Assembly: GCA_028751875.1 (NCBI GenBank)
Contig: CM054158.1
Span: forward strand, 5,785,050 to 5,849,049
Length of the DNA: 64,000 nt
Reading direction: 5' to 3'
Source of the DNA: Rapana venosa
Taxonomy: Eukaryota > Mollusca > Gastropoda > Neogastropoda > Muricidae
The notes beneath the pieces were generated by a model. The model saw nothing but the letters and a program-made list of their open reading frames with translations, did not search any database and was not told the DNA's origin. The translations under genes and the position numbers were made by a program. Positions 56,280-64,000 of the stretch are shown here, one piece after another; positions within the stretch are counted from its first letter, which is position 1; each line of letters opens with the position of its first letter.

Positions 56280-57761
56280 CACCACACACACACACCTATC
56301 AAAAAATGCTGTGCATAAGCTCCTAATGATGCAAGTGGACTGTTTTTAGGATGGCGAAGATAACTTCCCCAAAGGCCCAGACGGCAAGATTGCCTTTGCC
56401 CATCATGACCTCAAAGACACATGGAAGGTACAGTATAGTGTAGTATGGTATAGTATAGTATGGTATAGTATAGTATAGTATAGTATAGTATAGTATAGTA
56501 TAACATATCATAATGTAGTATAGTATAGTATAGTGTAGTGTAGTATGTATAGTAAAGTATAGTATTAGTGTAGTATTAGTGTAGTGTAGTATTAGTGTAG
56601 TATATTTTACAAGATTCAGCGCTATATAAATTCCATATATTATTATTATTATTCTTTATAGCATAGTATAGTATAGTATTAGTGTAGTATAGTATAGTAT
56701 AGCATAGTATAGTATTAGTGTAGTATAGTGTAGTATAGTGTAGTATAGTATAGCATAGTATTAATGTAGTATAGTGTAGTATAGTGTAGTAGTGTAGTAT
56801 AGAATAGTATGGTATGGTAAGGTATGGTATGGTGTGGTATGGTATACTATAGTATAGTATAGTATTAGAGTAGTATAGTGTAGTAGTGTAGTGTATTGTA
56901 GTATAGAATAGTATGGTATGGTATGGTATGGTATGGTATGGTGTGGTTTAGTATAGTATAGTATAATAATTATAGTATAGTATAGTATAGTAAAGTATTA
57001 GTGTAGTATAGTATAGAATAGTATAGTATGGTATGGTATGGTATAGGATAGCCTGGTGGTTACAGTGATGTATTCGTGATCTGCTGACCCGGGTTTGATC
57101 CTCGTTCGAGAGGATTTTTCCTCTGGAGTTAACTTCAGTGCCGACTCCACTACACCCAAAAGTCTTTCGGATGAGACTGTAAACATCTTGCGCACATGTT
57201 AAAACCCGTTCCGCTTTTCGGAAGAGTAGGCCATTGTGTGCCGGTGGAGACGGATGACATTTACAAAACTGTATACATACGAGGACTGGTTGAAAAAAAG
57301 CATATGAGTGCTTATTCCATTATCCTCGATATAAAAGAATAGAATAAAATAAATAAATAAGTCACCGCAGATGTCTCTGCGTGAAATTCGGACTGCTCTT
57401 CCCTGGGAGAGTGCGTCGCCACAACAGCAGCGCCACCCTTTATTTTTGTTTCTTTTCCTGTCTGTATATATACGTTTTCCCTATCAGGGTGGCTTTTTCT
57501 ACAGAAGTTTGCCAGTGACAAACTCTCTTGGTGCCATGGGTTCTTTTGCGTGCGCTAAATATGTGTAGCACACGGGGCCTCGGTTTATCGTCTCATCCGA
57601 AAGACTAGCACCCAGACCACCACTCATGGTCTAATGGATGGGGGAAAAGTTTCGGGCCCAAACGGGGATCGAACCACCACACACTTCGAACCGGGGCTTT
57701 TCGCTTTCTTAGCAGGTGTGTTACCTATAGACCGCCGATCCACCATCTATGCAGAAAATAG

Positions 57762-57835
<74 letters not shown>

Positions 57836-58149
57836 GGGGGGGGAACAGGTGATCTCCCTTTAGCTTTCCTGCTTCATTCTCAGCATCTTGGCTTCATCTT
57901 AGTAGTCAGCATCTTTTCCTCCCACCACCCCCACCCCCAGCTACCCCCTCCGCTCCTCATCTTGTGGGGAGGCCAGGGGAAGTCTTTCAGTACAAACAGC
58001 ACCTCCACTTTCTGGACATTCTGCGCAAGAAATTTCCTCTTTTCTATCACTCTGCTTGTGCACGTGCCCCAACGACTTCTCCAGGAGTCAAGAGCGAAGT
58101 CAAACAGTCAAAATTTAAGGTGTGGATTTTACAGATGCTGTATATGTTT

Positions 58150-58180
<31 letters not shown>

Positions 58181-58406
58181 CTTTTTCTCGTTTTCGGCTA
58201 TAGCACCGAGGTTTACCAATGGTGAGATTTTGCGTATGCGACCGTTTTTGCCCACCATGAAGGTAGCCGCATTGTGACTTCGTTGACGTATGTGAGTCTA
58301 GTAATGGCTCTGCTTTTCTCAGTCTTAGTTAATTAATGTTGTACTTAATGTTGTACTTAACTACAACAAGGATATGAAAGCTATGCATAGCTTCTGTCTG
58401 TGGTGA

Positions 58407-58439
<33 letters not shown>

Positions 58440-58976
58440 GTGGTGTGGTGTGGTGTGGTGTGGTGTGTGTGTTGTGTGTGTGTGTTGTGTGTGTGTGTGC
58501 ATGTGTGTGTGTTGTGTTGTGTTGTGTTGTGTATGTGTGTGTTGTGTTATGTGTGTGTTGGTTATGTGTGTGTGTTTTGCATGTGCACGCGTGTCGGCTT
58601 GTTTGTGTGTGAATCAGGTTTGACGTTGACGTACGAAACGTTAAGGCTTGGTTGGTAAGCAAACGGTTCGATTTACGTCACTGGATGTATCAGCACTTTT
58701 GTGTATGTATGTGTGTGTGTGTGTGTGTGCGTGCGCGCGCGCGTGTGTACATACCTATGTGTGTTCTTTCAGGGAATGGAGGACTGTGTGAAGGCAGGAC
58801 TGGCACGCAACATCGGACTGTCCAACTTCAACAGTCAGCAGATTCAGAGAATCCTGGACACTGCCACCATCAAACCCTGCAATCTGCAGGTAAAGTTGTA
58901 GCCGTGTGGCGACAGTGAGTGTTTCTGTGCTGCGGGTGTGCGATGTCGTACCCATATATGAATGCATGCATTTGTG

Positions 58977-59009
<33 letters not shown>

Positions 59010-59025
59010 TGTGTGTGGAGAGAGA

Positions 59026-59084
<59 letters not shown>

Positions 59085-61422
59085 AGTTTGTAAGTTTTTC
59101 CGTACAATTTTTATTTCAGATTTGTAAAAGAACAAAATCTGTTAAGTATATAGCTTCGTTTGTCTGCCATAGCCTTATGCAGCTGTAAGGGGGTCACTCT
59201 TCATAACTTCTGTCCACCTAGGCAATCTCGCCATGCCTTCATATGTTTTCTCTACAAGTGTTGATGACCGTAGAAAAGGCAGTACATCATTGTAATATAT
59301 TTAGACAGTCACTCACAAAAGAGTGAACCCAATAAATCCCAGAAACGTTCAGTAGGAGTTTAAAAAAATGAAAAATGTCCTAGACTGCCATAGAAACCTA
59401 TCCAAGTCAGAAATCTACCGAATCAGAAATCTACAAAATTGGAAATCTACCAAGTGAGAAACCAAATACATAAGAAATCTACGAAATCAGAAGTCTACCA
59501 TGTTAGGTTAAAAGCTGTGTGTATAGATCCATTGACTCTTGTGACTGAAATTCCTTGCAGGTAGAAGTAAACCCAACAATGACAAACGAGAAGCTGATCA
59601 ACTTTGCCCGCAGCAAGAACATCGTGGTGACTTCCTACGCTCCTCTGGGCGCCCCGGGAAGACCCTGGTGAGTGGGCAGAATTATATTGATTTGTTTCTT
59701 AATTACCTTGACCTGTCTTGGGTATAGGGTAACGTACTGCCCTAGTGCGGCTCAACATCTTTATTTAGACTTTAACTAGCGTGCAAAATGCATGCTAGGT
59801 GTGTTCCTGTTAAGCTGGCTACCAAACAAAGCTGGCTGGTGCATTTGTTTATCGAAAGATGGGTGAGGTTTCCACGTGTGTGCAAGAGGTTGCATGAGCG
59901 TTCGCACGTGGGACCTCAGTTGATAGTCTCTTCTGAAAGAGTTGATGAAGAATGGAGGAGTCAGCACCAGTGTGACTTTCAGCAGAGAAATACCATCAGA
60001 GACTGTTCAGTGACGGATGCTATAGCCGAGTGGTTAAGACCATTCGACTTCAATCCCATGGGTCCATGAAGTCGTGGGTTCGAATCTTAGCAACAGCATC
60101 TGTTGAATTAAGGATGGGGATTTTTACGATCTTCCAGATCAGCTTCAAGTGCAGAACTTCCAGTGCCTTAATTTCCTTCCCGTAAATATCCATGCAGAAG
60201 ATCAAATATGCACGCTAAAGATCCCGTAATTCATGTCAGCGTTCAGTGGGTTACGGACACACGAACATGCTCAGCATCTATCCCGGGAGTCGGAATGCAG
60301 CTACCTTCACTGTGGGGAAAAACCTGTCGTATATGCAAAATGTCACCATTGGTGAACACCGAGGACAAACAAAACAAAAGACAGCTCAGCAGAAATGTGA
60401 ACACGCCACCCCCTCCCCCCTTCCACCAGCATGCTGCAGATCAGGGTTCTGACACTCTGAGCACAGAGTTGTTTGCCCCTTCTCTGACCTATAATATGGC
60501 GTTCGTAGCCACTCTGATTTTTCTGCATGAAATTTGCTTCGCTTTCTATATTTCTGTATCCAGACGTTATCAAGATCAGTGTATCCAGAGATAATCAAGA
60601 TCAGCGTATCCAGACGTAGTCAAAATCAGTGTATCCAGAGATAACCAAGATCAGTGTATCCAGACGTAGTCAAGATCAGTGTATCCAGAGATAACCAAGA
60701 TCAGTGTATCCAGAGATAATCAAGATCAGCGTATCCAGACGTAGTCAAAATCAGTGTATCCAGAGATAATCAAGATCAGTGTATCCAGACGTAATCAAGA
60801 TCAGTGTATCCAGAGATAACCAAGATCAGTGTATCCAGAGATAATCAAGATCAGTGTATCCAGAGATAACCAAGATCAGTGTATCCAGAGATAATCAAGA
60901 TCAGTGTATCCAGACGTAATCAAGATCAGTGTATCCAGAGGTAATCAAGATCAGTGTATCCAGATGTAATCAAGATCATTGTATCCAGAGATAATCAAGA
61001 TCAGTGTATCCAGACGTAATCAAGATCATTGTATCCACTTTCGACAGAAAGTCTATTTGTGAACTGCAGTGCCATACATCAGTTGCTTCGGTTTTCAAGG
61101 TGAGATAGACAGCGGCTTGATGCTCAGCACTGTGCGGAGAACATAGCTAGCTGCAATCTCACAGAATGGAAACAATGACAACTGAACCTTCAATTGTTGC
61201 TGAATACTCCAAGTAAGGTAGTTATAGTATCACAAAAAAATAAAAAAAAGGGGTGGCGCTGCTCTTGTGGCGACGCGCTCTCCCCGGGGAGAGCAGCCCA
61301 AATTTCACGTAGAGAAATGTCGTGACTTAAAGTGGTATAAAATAAAAAAAAATTTAAAAAAATCACGTTGCAATTTGATTTCTTTCAGCATGAATCGACG
61401 TTGATATATTAATCTCTCTCTC

Positions 61423-61453
<31 letters not shown>

Positions 61454-61468
61454 CCTCTTTCTCTCTCT

Positions 61469-61526
<58 letters not shown>

Positions 61527-61622
61527 TATGTACTGTACAGGAAAGAAGCCACAGACCCCTGCGCTATAGAGGACCCGGTTATCACCGGACTTGCCAGTAA
61601 AAAAGGCAAAACACCTGCACAG
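52539..61622 (+). CDS. AKR1A1: Aldo-keto reductase, AKR1A1-like, first seven coding exons (3' end outside window)
   Basis: NADPH-dependent reductase of aldehydes to alcohols, cytosolic (beta/alpha)8 barrel. Exons 52539-52625, 53938-54105, 55883-55999, 56350-56427, 58773-58889, 59561-59667 and 61541-61622 join in frame with AG/GT borders, giving about 252 residues. Catalytic tetrad residues are visible: Asp and Tyr in [15 protein letters not shown], Lys at the end of DIFITTK, and His in LLLIHWP. Cofactor-site motifs GLSNFNS and SYAPLGA are present. Segments [18 protein letters not shown] and GAPGRPWKE match human AKR1A1 layout best among the AKR1 members I know, but molluscs have several paralogues, so the symbol denotes nearest relative only. 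The C-terminal exons, including the IPKS cofactor motif, are not in the window. The start is the first ATG in frame with the family N-terminus. Confidence 0.93.
52650..53290 (+). repeat. Dispersed repeat 'R', near complete, split by a SINE
   Basis: Parts 52650-52782 and 53071-53290 are collinear with 1-345: CCTGTCGGTGTAAACAGCGT, CTTCTTGTCTGTTTTTTGCC, GGGATGCGCTGGGTATGACT. It lies in AKR intron 1. Confidence 0.85.
52783..53070 (+). mobile_element. Chimeric tRNA/5S-rRNA-headed SINE with 8-bp TSD
   Basis: Flanked by CCTTGTTC at 52775-52782 and 53071-53078. It begins GGGATAGCTCAGTGGTCGGA, a tRNA A-box-like segment, and continues with AAGTTAAGCAGCGTCGAGCG, TGGTTACCAGTTGGATGGGT and GACC, which match the internal promoter (box A, IE, box C) of 5S rRNA. 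It ends in a CCTTTA-type repeat. Its host repeat R is intact apart from the insertion. Confidence 0.88.
53392..53700 (-). repeat. Dispersed repeat 'R', inverted copy
   Basis: Reverse complement of repeat R: GATGCGCTGCCGTTAAGCGC, AAGGCAGGAGAATGGACCAT, GGGGATGCTATTTATACTGA. It forms an inverted pair with 52650-53290, with about 100 bp between them. Confidence 0.85.
53938..54105 (+). CDS. AKR1A1: AKR exon 2, catalytic Asp, Tyr and Lys
   Basis: 56 codons: [37 protein letters not shown], then RKDIFITTK. Acceptor TTCACAG, donor GTCAGT. Confidence 0.95.
54150..54560. repeat. (GGCAA)n/(GGTAA)n pentamer satellite
   Basis: About 410 bp of mixed pentamers GGCAA, GGTAA, GGGTA and GGCAG starting about 45 bp after exon 2. 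All three - frames are open (Leu/Pro/Ala/Cys repeats), an artefact. Confidence 0.95.
54561..54954. other. AKR intron 2 spacer
   Basis: Has poly-A and poly-T tracts and no recognised element. Confidence 0.5.
54955..55060 (-). mobile_element. SINE-B 3' tail
   Basis: On +: CGGCTAGTGTTCCGAAGTTC, GTTGAGATTTTGCATATGCA, TGCCTACCTTGAAGGTAGCC, GCATTCTGACTTCGGGAT. This is the reverse complement of the 60240-60370 segment. Confidence 0.8.
55523..55866 (+). mobile_element. SINE-A, full length, with a different tRNA-like head
   Basis: Head GGTGCAGGATGGTTAAGACG (A box) and CTGGGTTCGATTCCCAGCCT (B box), a Ser/Leu-type layout with a long variable region. The body from GTCCTTCAGATGAGACTATA onward is SINE-A. 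The tail is (AAAT)n and stops 17 bp before AKR exon 3. Confidence 0.92.
55883..55999 (+). CDS. AKR1A1: AKR exon 3, catalytic His
   Basis: 39 codons: [20 protein letters not shown] then [19 protein letters not shown]. The acceptor GTTGCAG is preceded by an A/T-rich SINE tail, not a clear polypyrimidine tract. Confidence 0.95.
56237..56297. repeat. (CA)n microsatellite
   Basis: About 60 bp with one TCAC interruption, roughly 50 bp before AKR exon 4. Confidence 0.95.
56350..56427 (+). CDS. AKR1A1: AKR exon 4
   Basis: 26 codons: [20 protein letters not shown] then LKDTWK, acceptor TTTTTAG and donor GTACAG. The intron 4 minisatellite begins at the donor itself. Confidence 0.93.
56428..57043. repeat. 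(TATAG)n/(TGTAG)n/(TATGG)n pentamer satellite
   Basis: About 615 bp of related pentamers beginning at the exon 4 donor. A SINE-C tail fragment (56600-56656) is embedded in it. Confidence 0.94.
56600..56656 (+). mobile_element. SINE-C tail fragment inside the pentamer satellite
   Basis: TTTTACAAGATTCAGCGCTA, TATAAATTCCATATATT, then (ATT)n. Confidence 0.78.
57044..57360 (+). mobile_element. SINE-A, full length
   Basis: Head AGGATAGCCTGGTGGTTACA (A box), CCCGGGTTTGATCCTCGTTC (B box), GAGGATTTTTCCTCTGGAGT, then the body and a tail AATAAAATAAATAAATAAGT. The head is the same as at 27449. Confidence 0.92.
57361..57750 (-). mobile_element. SINE-C, full length, antisense
   Basis: On -, the head reads GGATCGGCGGTCTATAGGTA (A-box-like) and GTGGTTCGATCCCCGTTTGG (B box). 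The body contains AGAGAGTTTGTCACTGGC and GGTGGCGCTGCTGTTG. It abuts the SINE-A copy tail-to-tail. Confidence 0.82.
57760..57843. repeat. (GA)n microsatellite with G-run
   Basis: About 80 bp. Confidence 0.95.
57963..58060 (+). repeat. Dispersed repeat 'R', partial
   Basis: GTCTTTCAGTACAAACAGCA, TTCTGGACATTCTGCGCAAG, TTTCTATCACTCTGC match positions 10-85 of the window. Confidence 0.72.
58190..58300 (-). mobile_element. SINE-B 3' tail
   Basis: On +: CGGCTATAGCACCGAGGTTT, ATGGTGAGATTTTGCGTATG, GCCCACCATGAAGGTAGCCG. A (GTT)n run (58150-58180) precedes it. Confidence 0.82.
58405..58610. repeat. (TG)n and (TGTGG)n/(TGTTG)n tract
   Basis: Compound TG-rich repeat of about 180 bp. Open + frames of Cys and Val are artefacts. 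Confidence 0.94.
58700..58745. repeat. (TG)n/(CG)n microsatellite before AKR exon 5
   Basis: About 45 bp, ending 28 bp before the acceptor region. Confidence 0.9.
58773..58889 (+). CDS. AKR1A1: AKR exon 5, cofactor-binding loop
   Basis: 39 codons: [45 protein letters not shown] is the AKR signature. Acceptor CTTTCAG, donor GTAAAG. Confidence 0.95.
58970..59084. repeat. (TG)n then (GA)n microsatellite
   Basis: About 115 bp in AKR intron 5, about 80 bp after exon 5. Confidence 0.94.
59400..59505. repeat. Short degenerate tandem repeat
   Basis: Five to six imperfect units of about 18 bp with the pattern 'agaaatctaccaa(a/g)tc', in AKR intron 5. Confidence 0.75.
59561..59667 (+). CDS. AKR1A1: AKR exon 6
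   Basis: 35 codons plus two bases: [35 protein letters not shown]. The Trp codon is split across the next intron. Acceptor CTTGCAG, donor GTGAGT. Confidence 0.95.
60017..60380 (+). mobile_element. SINE-B, full length, tRNA-Leu/Ser-like head
   Basis: Head GCTATAGCCGAGTGGTTAAG (A box), CGTGGGTTCGAATCTTAGCA (B box) with a long variable arm. Body TTTTTACGATCTTCCAGATC, ATCCATGCAGAAGATCAAAT; tail AGCTACCTTCACTGTGGGGA, AAAATGTCACCATTGGTGAA. Related tails occur at 20212, 54955 (-) and 58190 (-). Confidence 0.88.
60553..61040. repeat. 25-bp minisatellite, about 19 copies
   Basis: Unit TATCCAGAGATAATCAAGAT plus CAGTG. Variants GACGTAATC, GACGTAGTC, GAGATAATC and GAGATAACC alternate. It is in AKR intron 6. 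Confidence 0.95.
61243..61345 (+). mobile_element. SINE-C 3' fragment
   Basis: GGGGTGGCGCTGCTCTTGTG, CTCTCCCCGGGGAGAGCAGC, TGACTTAAAGTGGTATAAAA match the reverse complement of 63765-63865. It ends in an A-rich tail instead of the GCGCTATATAAATTCC tail. Confidence 0.82.
61410..61525. repeat. (CT)n tract forming the polypyrimidine region of AKR intron 6
   Basis: About 115 bp of nearly pure CT, ending 16 bp before exon 7. Confidence 0.95.
61541..61622 (+). CDS. AKR1A1: AKR exon 7
   Basis: Completes Trp, then [20 protein letters not shown] and KGKTPAQ, donor GTGAGT. The acceptor TGTACAG follows a polypyrimidine stretch of more than 100 bp. Confidence 0.95.
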
Positions 61623-61675
61623 GTGAGTAAGCTATGGGAAGAGGCGTATGTATGTAACAGACTTATCATTACTAT

Positions 61676-62511
61676 CTCCACCACCACCGCTGGCATCATC
61701 ATCATCACCACCATCACTGGAATCATCATCACCACCATCACTGGCATCATCATCACCACCATCACTGGCATCATCATCACCACCACCATCACTGGCATCA
61801 TCATCATCACACCACCATCACTATCATCATCACCACCACCATTACTATCATCATCACCACCACCATCACTGGCATCATCATCATCACCACCACCATTACT
61901 ATCATCATCACCACCACCATTACTATCATCATCACCACCACCATCACTGGCATCATCATCATCACCACCACCATCACTGGCATCATCATCACCACCACCA
62001 TCACTATCATCATCACCACCACCATTACTATCATCATCACCACCACCATCACTGGCATCATCATCATCACCACCACCATTACTATCATCATCACCACCAT
62101 TACTATCATCATCACCACCACCATTACTATCATCATCACCACCACCATCACTGGCATCATCATCATCATCACCACCACCATCACTGGCATCATCATCATC
62201 ACCACCATCACTGGCACCATCATCATCATCATCACTACCATCATCACCACCACCATCACTATCATCACCACCCCCATCATCACTGGCATCATCATCATCA
62301 CTGGCATCACCATCATCACCACCATCACTGGCATCATCATCATCACCATCATCATCACTATCATCATCACCATCACTATCATCATCATCACCACCATCAC
62401 TGGCATCATCATCATCATCATCACCACTGGAATCATCATCACCACCATCACCGGCATCATCATCATCACCACCATCACTGGCATCATCCTCATCGCCACC
62501 ACCATCACTGG

Positions 62512-62558
<47 letters not shown>

Positions 62559-63574
62559 CCATCACTGGCATCATCATTATCATCATCATCATCACCACCA
62601 CCATCACTGGCATCATCACCACCACCACCACCACTGGCATCACCACCACCACTATCATCATCATCATCATCATCACTGGCATCATCATCATCACCACCAT
62701 CACTATCATCATCATCACCACCATCACTGGCATCATCATCACCACCACCATCACTGGCATCATCATCACCACCATCACTGGCATCATCATCACCACCACC
62801 ATCACTGGCATCATCATCATCACCACCACCACTGGAATCATCATCACCACCACCATCACTGGCATCATCATCATCATCATCACCACTGGAATCATCATCA
62901 CCACCATCACTGGCATCATCATCATCATCATCACCACTGGAATCATCATCACCACCATCACTGGCATCATCATCACCACCACCATCACTGGCATCATCCT
63001 CATCGCCACCACCATCACTGGCATCATCATCACCACCACCATCACTGGCATCATCATCCCCCCCCCCATCACTGGCATCATCATCATCATCATCACCACT
63101 GGAATCATCATCACCACCATCACTGGCATCATCATCATCATCATCACCACTGGAATCATCATCACCACCATCACTGGCATCATCATCACCACCACCATCA
63201 CTGGCATCATCATCACCACCACCATCACTGGCATCATCATCACCACCATCACTGGCATCATCATCACCACCACCATCACTGGCATCATCATCACCACCAC
63301 CATCACTGGCATCATCATCATCACCACTGGAATCATCATCACCACCATCACTGGCATCATCATCACCACTGGAATCATCACCACCACCATCACCACTGGA
63401 ATCATCATCACCACCATCACTGGCATCATCCTCATCGCCACCACCATCACTGGCATCATCATTATCATCATCATCACCACCATCACTGGCATCATCATTA
63501 TCATCATCATCATCATCACCACCATCACTGGCATTATCATCATCACCACCACCACTGGCATCACCACCACCACT

Positions 63575-63617
<43 letters not shown>

Positions 63618-63681
63618 CTGGCATCATCACCACCACCGCCACCACCGCCATCATCACTGGCATCACCATCATCATTACCAC
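61676..63681. repeat. 2-kb triplet-periodic minisatellite (CAT/CAC/TGG) in AKR intron 7
   Basis: Units of mostly 24-33 bp in steps of 3, of form CACCACCACCATCACTGGCA plus TCATCATCAT. Junction variants are CTGGCATC, CTGGAATC and CTATCATC. Because every unit is a multiple of 3 without stops, several frames are open for 600-780 codons (Asp/Gly/Ser, His/Trp, Ser/Pro and Met/Val proteins). It starts 54 bp after an exon donor, and no coding use is supported. Confidence 0.96.
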
Positions 63682-64000
63682 TATAATAATAATAATAATA
63701 ATGTATGGAATTTATATAGCGCTGAATCTTGTAAAGCAACAAATCAAAGCGCTCAGATTTCATTTCATACCACTTTAAGTCACGGCAGATTTCTCCCCGT
63801 GAAATTCGGGCTGCTCTCCCCGGGGAGAGCGGGAGAACGCGTCGCGACAAGCGCTGCGCCACCCTTTCACCCTTTTTTTTTTTTCATGTCTGCAACTGTA
63901 TTTGTTTCCCTATCAGAGTGGCTTTTTTCTAAGAATTTTGCCAGGGACAACTCTCTTGTTGCCGTGGGTTCTTTTACGTGCCCTAAATAATTACGTGTAA
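63682..64000 (-). mobile_element. SINE-C, antisense, cut by window end
   Basis: From (ATA)n at 63682, TGTATGGAATTTATATAGCG, CTCTCCCCGGGGAGAGCGGG, GCGCTGCGCCACCCTTTCAC, GTGGCTTTTTTCTAAGAAT to TTTTACGTGCCCTAAATAAT. It matches 57361-57560; the tRNA-like head would lie beyond 64000. Confidence 0.85.

Noticed and set aside
60553..61040. CRISPR-like array of short direct repeats
   Set aside because: The genome is eukaryotic, units are directly adjacent with no unique spacers, and no cas-like genes exist.
61526..63990. ORFs of 600-780 codons on both strands
   Set aside because: Produced by the triplet-periodic minisatellite in AKR intron 7; amino-acid composition simply follows the repeat.

Overview
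This is eukaryotic nuclear DNA: genes are split by GT-AG introns, exons are short, and most of the window is retrotransposon, SINE, microsatellite and minisatellite sequence. Protein similarity and repeat style (tRNA-derived SINEs, (CT)n and (TG)n tracts, RTE and other non-LTR elements) suggest a lophotrochozoan, most likely a gastropod mollusc. The species cannot be fixed from the sequence alone.

Three host genes can be read. (1) 399-6462, + strand: the last six coding exons of a C-terminal-motor kinesin-14 (KIFC1/HSET/Ncd type), running from just before the P-loop to the natural stop; the tail and stalk lie upstream of the window. (2) 25331-19806, - strand: a complete five-exon GOLT1B (Got1) gene, a four-helix Golgi transport membrane protein of about 138 aa, with one base missing in a homopolymer of the last exon. 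(3) 52539-61622 and beyond, + strand: the first seven coding exons of an AKR1A1-like aldo-keto reductase, whose 3' exons lie past the window. The genes look functionally unrelated. KIFC1 and GOLT1B are convergent, with about 13 kb between their stop codons that holds no recognisable exon.

From about 26 to 52 kb is a transposon island with no host exon that I can see. It holds a long non-LTR element on - (about 38.5-32.2 kb; ORF1, then endonuclease/RT with a terminal CCHC-like motif), a second 3' piece on - (31.1-32.1 kb), two related + copies (40.9-42.8 and 44.7-47.3 kb), and short RTE 3' ends with clear target-site duplications. Several element 3' ends run straight into (CT)n tracts. All autonomous elements here are frameshifted.

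Most notable: a 71-bp copy of a kinesin exon held between near-perfect 109/113-bp inverted arms inside the preceding kinesin intron (2325-2614); a piggyBac-like element with a TTAA duplication in another kinesin intron; a chimeric tRNA/5S-rRNA-headed SINE nested in another repeat with an 8-bp duplication; SINEs that share a body but carry different tRNA-like heads; a SINE whose tail ends about 17 bp before an aldo-keto reductase exon; and a different private minisatellite in four introns of the aldo-keto reductase gene.
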